From Sulfurimonas sp. UBA6014 (GTDB taxonomy: Bacteria; Campylobacterota; Campylobacteria; Campylobacterales; Sulfurimonadaceae), in assembly GCA_002428085.1 (NCBI GenBank), contig DJAA01000049.1:1210-12579 (forward strand): 11,370 nt of DNA, given 5' to 3'. Made by a program: the position numbers and the translations under genes. The notes beneath the pieces are model-generated. The model was not told where the DNA came from, made no database searches, and saw only the letters and a list, made by a program, of their open reading frames with translations. Of this stretch, positions 1-4,259 are shown in pieces; position 1 is the first letter of the stretch, and every line of letters begins with the position of its first letter.

Positions 1-56
1 GGAGTTTGGCTTTTGCTATGTTAGTGTTTAGGTATAAAGCAATTTTAGTTTTCTAA
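1..56 (+). CDS. Possible C-terminal tail of an upstream gene (partial)
   Basis: Frame 3 is open from the left edge to a TAA at 54-56 and reads SLAFAMLVFRYKAILVF. That is hydrophobic and would suit the last membrane helix of an integral membrane protein. The other two + frames stop at 22-24 and 29-31. Only about 17 residues are visible, so the family cannot be named and the frame may not be coding. If real, it ends 27 bp before msrA and could be co-transcribed with it. Confidence 0.3.
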   Translation, partial: SLAFAMLVFRYKAILVF

Positions 57-83
57 AAAAATTATGAGTACAAAGGAAAAATA

Positions 84-614
84 ATGATGAAAAAAGAGAG
101 ATTGGTTTTAGGTGGTGGGTGTTTTTGGTGTACTGAGGCTGTGTTTCTCAATGTCAAGGGTGTTTTGTCTGTAGTGAGCGGCTATGCAGGCGGAGCAAGG
201 GCAAATCCGAGTTATGAGAATGTGTGTACGGGAGCGACAGGTCATGCTGAGGTTATTGACATCTCTTATGATGCAGATAGTATCTCTCGCGCAGAACTTC
301 TTGATGTATTTTTTGCTATTCACAACCCGACAACACTCAACCAACAGGGTGCTGACAAAGGGACACAGTACCGCTCAGTGGTTTATTATGAGTCTGAGGA
401 AGCTAAAGAGATGATTTTAGAAGCGATTAAGAGAGCACAAGAGCATTACAGTGACAAAATCGTCACAGAGGTGAGCGTGTTGCCTGAAGTTTATCCTGCA
501 GAATCTTACCATCAAAACTACTACCGTAGAAACTCTTCGGCTGGATATTGTATGGCAGTCATCGCACCAAAGTTGCAAAAATTTATGACAAAATTTCCGC
601 AAAATTTAGGCTAA
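84..614 (+). CDS. msrA: Peptide-methionine (S)-S-oxide reductase MsrA
   Basis: MsrA reduces the S-epimer of methionine sulfoxide in free methionine and oxidised proteins, using thioredoxin. It repairs oxidative damage in the cytoplasm, and no signal peptide is seen. The signature GGCFWCTE (residues 11-18) places the catalytic cysteine at C13. It is followed by SGYAGG (32-37), GHAEV (53-57), the HNPTTLNQQGADKGTQYRS region (80-98) and HQNYYRRN (143-150). C156 in GYC near the C-terminus is the likely resolving cysteine. The 176-residue length is normal for a stand-alone MsrA, with no fused MsrB domain. AAAGGA at 72-77 lies 6 bp before the ATG at 84. A second ATG at 87 is also possible and changes one residue. 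The gene converges on the next one with only 10 bp between stops. Identification is secure. Confidence 0.97.
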   Translation: MMKKERLVLGGGCFWCTEAVFLNVKGVLSVVSGYAGGARANPSYENVCTGATGHAEVIDISYDADSISRAELLDVFFAIHNPTTLNQQGADKGTQYRSVVYYESEEAKEMILEAIKRAQEHYSDKIVTEVSVLPEVYPAESYHQNYYRRNSSAGYCMAVIAPKLQKFMTKFPQNLG

Positions 615-624
615 ATAACCATCT

Positions 625-981
625 TTACAAACTCTTTAAGATGCACTGCATATCTTCTCTTGTGAACTCTTCTATCTGTTGGTTCATGGTCTCTGAGAAG
701 TTCTCTATGCACTGGTCTAGTTGTTTTTGTGCATCATCGACGAGTTTTTGTTGCACAGCCTCAATAGATTTAAACTGGTTCATGGTTTTTAAAAAAAGCT
801 CTAAGTTATCTGTCAGAAGGATAATCTCCCCTTTCTTTATCCATTTTCTTATGACTTTTCCATCTTTGGTAAATTCAAAAATTACAGTATCACTGTTTTT
901 TGAAGTAATATACTTAGGAACTTTAAATCCCATAAACGACGCTAATGGGCTATCGGCAATTTTTTTGATTACGTAATACAT
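625..981 (-). CDS. Uncharacterised small protein with C-terminal coiled coil
   Basis: I do not recognise the family. The 118-residue product from the ATG at 981 begins MYYVIKKIADSPLASFMGFK. It has a beta-rich middle (DTVIFEFTKDGKVIRKWIKKGEIILLTD) and a long acidic/Gln-rich helical tail from about residue 65 that looks coiled-coil. It is predicted soluble. The frame is also open up to an ATG at 1035, adding 18 residues. That longer form has no ribosome-binding site and would run back across the promoter and into the Shine-Dalgarno of the divergent reductase gene, so I prefer 981. No clear Shine-Dalgarno precedes 981 either. A TATACT at 993-988 on this strand could be a -10 giving a near-leaderless message. 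The opposite-strand frame over this region is Cys/Ser/Phe-rich and looks like an antisense shadow, which supports the minus-strand reading. Confidence 0.65.
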   Translation of the reverse strand: MYYVIKKIADSPLASFMGFKVPKYITSKNSDTVIFEFTKDGKVIRKWIKKGEIILLTDNLELFLKTMNQFKSIEAVQQKLVDDAQKQLDQCIENFSETMNQQIEEFTREDMQCILKSL

Positions 982-1014
982 GAAATAAGTATATACAAAA
1001 CTCTTATAAATTAC

Positions 1015-1022
1015 GCTAAAAT
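1015..1022 (+). promoter_or_regulatory. Candidate -10 element for the FqrB-like gene
   Basis: GCTAAAAT resembles the extended -10 that dominates sigma-70-type promoters in Campylobacterota, where -35 boxes are weak or absent. It would start transcription near 1029. The Shine-Dalgarno GAGGAGA (1036-1042) and the ATG at 1047 follow at suitable distances. The assignment is from pattern only. Confidence 0.4.
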
Positions 1023-1046
1023 AATTCTTTATCATGAGGAGAAATT

Positions 1047-2045
1047 ATGAAACATATACATAACTTGGCGATTATTGGAGCTGGTCCTGCAGGCATTGCA
1101 ACTGCTGTAGAAGGGTATTTGCAAGGGATTCGAGATATTGTTTTGCTTGAAAAAGATGTCAACCATAACTCAACAATTCGTAAATATTATAAAGATAATA
1201 AACGGGTAGATGTAGACTGGAAAGGTCAAAAAGTTGAACTTGATGGACGTATCTATTTTGTAGATGGAACAAAAGAAACGACCCTTGACTTTTTCGATGA
1301 AATTTTGGCACATCACTCTGTTGAACTCCTTACACATGTTGAAGTGCAATCGATTGTTAAAAAAGATGAAAATCCTTATGATCCGATTTTTGAGATTTTT
1401 ATGACGGGCGGGAGTATATTTGCCAGAAAAGTGGTTGTCACTATCGGAAGAATGGGAAAACCAAATAAACCTGAATACAAAATACCTGCAGGAATCAAAA
1501 AAAGAGTCGCCTACACCATCGATGACTGTAGCGAGGGTGAAAAAATCTTAGTCGTAGGCGGTGGAGACAGTGCAGTTGAGTATGCCGTTGATTTGGGTCA
1601 AAAAAATGATGTGGCAATTTGCTATAGACGTGAGACTTTTAGACGTGCAAACCCAACAAATCAAACAAATATAGCCAATGCTATCATGCACCGTGAAGTG
1701 CGACCGATACTGGGTTTAGATATTGATGGTCTTGAAGATGAAGAGGGGAAAGTCAAGGTCCTTTTTACAAATGGTGATACAGAGATTTTTGATAGAGTTA
1801 TTTATGCTATTGGAGGGACAACTCCAAGCTCTTTTTTAGCTAGTTCAGGGATAAAAGAAAAAGATGGCAAACCCGTTCATGATGAAAATTACCAAACAAA
1901 TATAGAGGGTCTTTTCGTCGCGGGTGACATCACGCAAGAGTCAGGGGGAAGTATAGCGCTAGGACTCAACCATGGCTTTGCCATAGCCCGCTATATCCAA
2001 GACGCAGGTCAAAGAAAAAAAGCAAGTTTGGAGAGTTTTATATAA
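1047..2045 (+). CDS. FqrB-like NAD(P)H flavoprotein reductase (flavodoxin:quinone reductase family)
   Basis: This 332-residue two-dinucleotide-domain flavoprotein has the thioredoxin-reductase fold. FAD binding is shown by GAGPAG (11-16) and by AGD (292-294) in the second FAD motif. NADPH binding is shown by VVGGGDSAVEYA (169-180) and the basic RRETFRR (194-200), which suits the 2'-phosphate. The redox CxxC of true thioredoxin reductases is absent; the only cysteines are C161 and C192. Layout and motifs (IGRMGKPN, YTIDDC, YAIGGTTP) match, from memory, Helicobacter pylori HP1164 and Campylobacter jejuni Cj0559. These proteins, called FqrB, pass electrons between flavodoxin and NADP+ and link pyruvate oxidation to NADPH. 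YpdA-type bacillithiol reductases are the main alternative. GAGGAGA at 1036-1042 supports the start. The gene seems monocistronic, with the repeat island directly after it. Confidence 0.8.
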   Translation: MKHIHNLAIIGAGPAGIATAVEGYLQGIRDIVLLEKDVNHNSTIRKYYKDNKRVDVDWKGQKVELDGRIYFVDGTKETTLDFFDEILAHHSVELLTHVEVQSIVKKDENPYDPIFEIFMTGGSIFARKVVVTIGRMGKPNKPEYKIPAGIKKRVAYTIDDCSEGEKILVVGGGDSAVEYAVDLGQKNDVAICYRRETFRRANPTNQTNIANAIMHREVRPILGLDIDGLEDEEGKVKVLFTNGDTEIFDRVIYAIGGTTPSSFLASSGIKEKDGKPVHDENYQTNIEGLFVAGDITQESGGSIALGLNHGFAIARYIQDAGQRKKASLESFI

Positions 2046-2049
2046 ACTT

Positions 2050-2170
2050 AGATTGTTTCGTCGTATCTCCTCGCAATGACGACTACTACGAACAAAGTGA
2101 CAGTCATTGCGAACAAAGTCGAGTCATTGCGAACAAAATCGCAGTCATTGCGAACAAAGTGAAGCAATCT
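2050..2170. repeat. REP-like inverted repeat element
   Basis: The left arm at 2050-2080 starts agattgtttc and ends tcgcaatgac. The right arm (2144-2170) starts gtcattgcga and ends gaagcaatct, so the arms are inverted copies: the inner 10 bp are perfect and the outer 10 bp match at 9. Elements built on gtcattgcga...gaagcaatct are a familiar dispersed intergenic palindrome in many bacterial genomes. It sits just after the FqrB-like stop and could form RNA hairpins that protect or end that transcript. There is no T-tract, so it is not a canonical intrinsic terminator. Confidence 0.75.
2089..2164 (+). repeat. Short tandem array of the REP half-site
   Basis: Within the right arm of the REP-like element, gtcattgcgaacaaa occurs three times, starting at 2103, 2123 and 2144, at spacings of 20 and 21 bp. 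A fourth partial unit, cgaacaaagtga, lies at 2089-2100. Only the last unit carries the outer gaagcaatct sequence, so the half-site seems to have expanded locally, by slippage or nested insertion. Unit length and lack of spacers rule out CRISPR. Confidence 0.8.
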
Positions 2171-2205
2171 ACAACATTTTGCACTTTATTAATGCTTTTA
2201 ATGGG

Positions 2206-2324
2206 ATAAGGGCACCTCTAAAAACTAGATTGCCACGCTTCGCTCGCAATGACCAAGCACCGTCACTGCGAGACTTCGAAGAAGTCGTGGCAGTCTAAAA
2301 GTGAGTTTTTAGAGGTGCCCATAA
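2206..2324. mobile_element. MITE-like element, 111 bp with 17-bp TIRs and ATAA target duplication
   Basis: The perfect terminal inverted repeats are gggcacctctaaaaact at 2210-2226 and its exact complement at 2304-2320. They are flanked directly by the 4-bp direct repeat ATAA (2206-2209 and 2321-2324), as expected of a transposition target duplication. Inside are two inverted copies of the REP-type sequence: 2227-2253 (agattgcc...cgcaatgac) and 2262-2295 (gtcactgcg...ggcagtct), separated by an 8-bp loop. The whole element is therefore one long imperfect palindrome. It has no room for a transposase, so it must be non-autonomous. A 4-bp duplication and G-rich ends would fit mobilisation by an IS5-type transposase, but that is an inference. 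The apparent 63-residue frame across 2107-2298 is translated repeat. Confidence 0.75.
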
Positions 2325-2325
2325 T

Positions 2326-2673
2326 TTATAAGATAGAGCTGTCTTTCTCACTTATAACACCATCGGGTGTTGTGAGGAGGATTTCTATTTCACATTTCAA
2401 ATAATCTGATGTGGTGAGTGGCGGGTGATTTTTATCTTCAAATGCAGCACGTTTTGCATTGCAGATAATATCCTCAAGGAGAGATTTTTCGCCCTCGATA
2501 GAGGCACATGAGCCTCTGAGGTTGTTGTTGAGATAAATATTGACTCTTGTGGCTATTTTTTCCCCTAGCAGAGGGTGTTTTGTTAGAAGTTCATTTTTGT
2601 TTATAGTTCTTTGCGCTTCAAAAACTTCGGCGATAGAATCACGTGCAAGTTGCAAAAGTACGGAACGGGACAT
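2326..2673 (-). CDS. Short AMMECR1-domain protein
   Basis: This 115-residue protein matches the N-terminal half of the AMMECR1 domain. SVLLQLARDSI (4-14) corresponds to the opening helix. LRGSCASIE (52-60) is at the place of the family motif LRGCIGTLE. NAKRAAFEDKNHPPLT (72-87) and CEIEILLTTPD (94-104) match the AAFxDxRFPPLT and LEIEISVLTPP segments. Family members are usually about 170-200 residues, and the C-terminal part is missing here. The family function is uncertain. AMMECR1, Memo and radical-SAM proteins co-occur in bacteria and archaea, which suggests an RNA or small-molecule modification role. A very strong AGGAGG (minus strand, 2684-2679), 5 bp before the ATG, fixes the start. It is the last gene of the topA-bioB train. 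The MITE-like element begins 1 bp after its stop, so loss of an original 3' end is possible. Confidence 0.8.
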   Translation of the reverse strand: MSRSVLLQLARDSIAEVFEAQRTINKNELLTKHPLLGEKIATRVNIYLNNNLRGSCASIEGEKSLLEDIICNAKRAAFEDKNHPPLTTSDYLKCEIEILLTTPDGVISEKDSSIL

Positions 2674-2696
2674 TTTTTCCTCCTAATCTTAAAGTT

Positions 2697-2861
2697 TTAT
2701 CTAGAGAGTCTTATGTCTTGTTCTTTGTTATCTTCATGGGGCATCAGTGCAAGTGAAACCTTAGAAAACCACCAAAAAAGAAGCTTGAGGATTTTTGCAA
2801 AAAAAGGGGAAAAGATGATGATAAGAGAGATGGTGGTGATAAGAACCACATTATCCTTCAT
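2697..2861 (-). CDS. 54-residue single-pass membrane miniprotein
   Basis: This is a small frame starting at the ATG at 2861-2859 and ending at the TAA at 2699-2697. The product begins MKDNVVLITTISLIIIFSPF and continues FAKILKLLFWWFSKVSLALM. One long hydrophobic stretch (about residues 5-40, long enough for one or two short helices) is followed by a charged tail, PHEDNKEQDIRLSR. AAGGA lies 7 bp upstream of the ATG. The gene sits 29 bp after the bioB stop and 23 bp before the AMMECR1 start, so it fills the only gap in this part of the operon. I do not recognise the family. Its placement, ribosome-binding site and clean membrane-protein composition make it likely real. The opposite strand here holds only a less plausible frame. 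Confidence 0.7.
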   Translation of the reverse strand: MKDNVVLITTISLIIIFSPFFAKILKLLFWWFSKVSLALMPHEDNKEQDIRLSR

Positions 2862-2890
2862 GTCCTAATCCTTCATTTGTAAGTGCTAAA

Positions 2891-3736
2891 CTATTGGACA
2901 GATTTAGCAACTTTAAGTCCGAGAGACCGCACCATCTCCAAATCAGATTCCATCGCTGCACCACTTGTTGTAAGGTAGTTTCCAATAACTATAGAGTTGG
3001 CACCATACGCAAAAATTTCAGCTTGTCTCTTCCCAAACATCAACTCTCGCCCACCTGCAACCATGATACGCTGTGCATGGGGGATAGTTGTTCTTGTGAG
3101 TTTGATGAGCTCTAGAGCCTCATCTGCAGTGAGAGGATTTGGCTGAAGTTGGAGTGCTTCATTGTGGTGGTAAAAATTAATAGGCACGGAAGCGGGATTG
3201 AGTGAGGCTAAAGACTCAAGCATAGAGACTCTCTCTTGTTGTGTCTCTCCAAGCCCGAAAATACCGCCTGTAATGAGGACAAGTCCAGCTTTGTTAACAT
3301 TTTGGCATGTTTCATATCGCTCGCTCCATGGGTGTGTTGTACAGATATTTGGATAAAAAGCTTCGGATGTTTCAAGGTTGTGATTGTAGGCTTTGATGCC
3401 AGCTTCTTTTAAAACTAAAAGTTGCTCAAGTGTCGCCGTTCCATTACATGCGATGAGGCGAAGCTCGGGTGCCACTTTTTGAACCTCTTTTGCAACGTCG
3501 CAGACAAATTTTAAACTTTTATCGGTAATCCCTTTATCGGCTGTGACTAAACAAAATCCCAATGCTCCATGGTCTCTAGCGTTCACCGCTTCTTCTAAGA
3601 TTTTTTCCATTGGCTTGTGGATATAACGCTCAATATTGGCTTTATATCGGACACTTTGGGAGCAAAATTTGCAATCTTCGTTACAAGTTCCACTGTTAAT
3701 GTTGCAGATGGAACATAAAAATATCTCTTCATTCAT
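2891..3736 (-). CDS. bioB: Biotin synthase BioB (radical SAM)
   Basis: BioB inserts sulfur into dethiobiotin to make biotin, the last step of the pathway. C18-x3-C22-x2-C25 binds the SAM-coupled [4Fe-4S] cluster. YNHNLETS (117-124), GGIFGLGE (157-164) and VAGGRE (226-231) are BioB hallmarks. At 281 residues it matches the short form in Helicobacter and Campylobacter rather than the roughly 320-346 residues of E. coli-type enzymes. Of the auxiliary-cluster ligands, C62 (FCLV) and C97 (ACNG) align with E. coli C97 and C128. The third Cys (E. coli C188, in CSGGI) is replaced: the sequence here is I155-T156-GGI. The Arg ligand position carries M225, as I recall for C. jejuni too. Extra cysteines are C8 and C11. 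The start ATG at 3736-3734 overlaps the stop of the upstream phosphodiesterase gene (ATGA), suggesting translational coupling. Confidence 0.93.
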   Translation of the reverse strand: MNEEIFLCSICNINSGTCNEDCKFCSQSVRYKANIERYIHKPMEKILEEAVNARDHGALGFCLVTADKGITDKSLKFVCDVAKEVQKVAPELRLIACNGTATLEQLLVLKEAGIKAYNHNLETSEAFYPNICTTHPWSERYETCQNVNKAGLVLITGGIFGLGETQQERVSMLESLASLNPASVPINFYHHNEALQLQPNPLTADEALELIKLTRTTIPHAQRIMVAGGRELMFGKRQAEIFAYGANSIVIGNYLTTSGAAMESDLEMVRSLGLKVAKSVQ

Positions 3737-4257
3737 CGTTTTTGTATCCTCTCAAATAAGAATTCTTTCATCTCAAATGGTCTATTTTCTTTTTTAAAGT
3801 AGTAGTGTACCAAAAAGTGCGTATCACTTACCTCAAGCATCGTACACTCACTAAGCCCTTTGTTTCTTGCACAAGCTTCGCCAGGGTTTAAAAAAAGGGT
3901 TCCATGAGGGGTCAACTCTACTGAAAATTTATGAGTATGCCCAAAAATTACAACCTCTGTCTCACCGCTCATATAAAATGGAAGATGCATAAGTTTAAAA
4001 GTGGTGTTGGCAAGTTTGAACGAGTAGGGCTCTTGGACTAAATGGTACTTTGTGTGGTACTGCGCCAAATGCGCGTCGTTGTTTCCATACACGGCAATAT
4101 ACTTCAAACCTGAACTCTCAAGCATCTCAAGCACCTCGACCTCTACAATATCTCCTGCATGGATGAAAAACTCTGCTCCCTCATGTATAAGCTTAGTGAT
4201 GACTTGTTCTGCATTGTCTTTATGGGTATGTGTGTCTGAGAGGATGCCGATTTTCAT
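3733..4257 (-). CDS. YfcE/MJ0936-type metallophosphoesterase
   Basis: This is a small calcineurin-like phosphodiesterase with all the metal-binding motifs of the family. Numbering is from a GTG one codon upstream: D9-T-H11, G36-D37, G59-NN-D62, H92 and G107-H-T-H110. These residues bind two divalent metals. Characterised relatives hydrolyse phosphodiesters such as bis-pNPP or cyclic nucleotides in vitro, but the cellular substrate is generally unknown. The product is about 174 residues and cytoplasmic. Its start lies at the topA stop: TAG (4262-4260), then GTG at 4260-4258 and ATG at 4257-4255. AGAGG is 7 bp before the ATG but only 4 bp before the GTG, so I choose the ATG. The 3' end overlaps bioB by 3 bp. 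The coupling to topA and bioB looks like operon compaction rather than a shared pathway. Confidence 0.9.
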   Translation of the reverse strand: MKIGILSDTHTHKDNAEQVITKLIHEGAEFFIHAGDIVEVEVLEMLESSGLKYIAVYGNNDAHLAQYHTKYHLVQEPYSFKLANTTFKLMHLPFYMSGETEVVIFGHTHKFSVELTPHGTLFLNPGEACARNKGLSECTMLEVSDTHFLVHYYFKKENRPFEMKEFLFERIQKR

Positions 4258-4259
4258 CA

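Noticed and set aside
548..976. 142-residue + strand frame overlapping the end of msrA
   Set aside because: It is antisense to the coiled-coil protein, rich in Cys/Ser/Phe/Trp, starts inside msrA and shows no family motif.
2089..2170. Possible CRISPR array
   Set aside because: Units are only about 15 bp at a 20-21 bp period, with no 25-40 bp spacers and no cas genes.
2107..2298. 63-residue + strand reading frame
   Set aside because: Its translation (SHCEQSEAI, LPRFARND) is the typical reading of dispersed REP-type repeats; it spans two repeat elements and has no ribosome-binding site.
2210..2320. Intrinsic transcription terminator
   Set aside because: The long hairpin is not followed by a T-tract on either strand; terminal inverted repeats with a target duplication explain it better.
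2611..2868. 85-residue + strand frame
   Set aside because: It is antisense to the AMMECR1 start and the miniprotein, crosses the AGGAGG of the minus gene, and has no Shine-Dalgarno.
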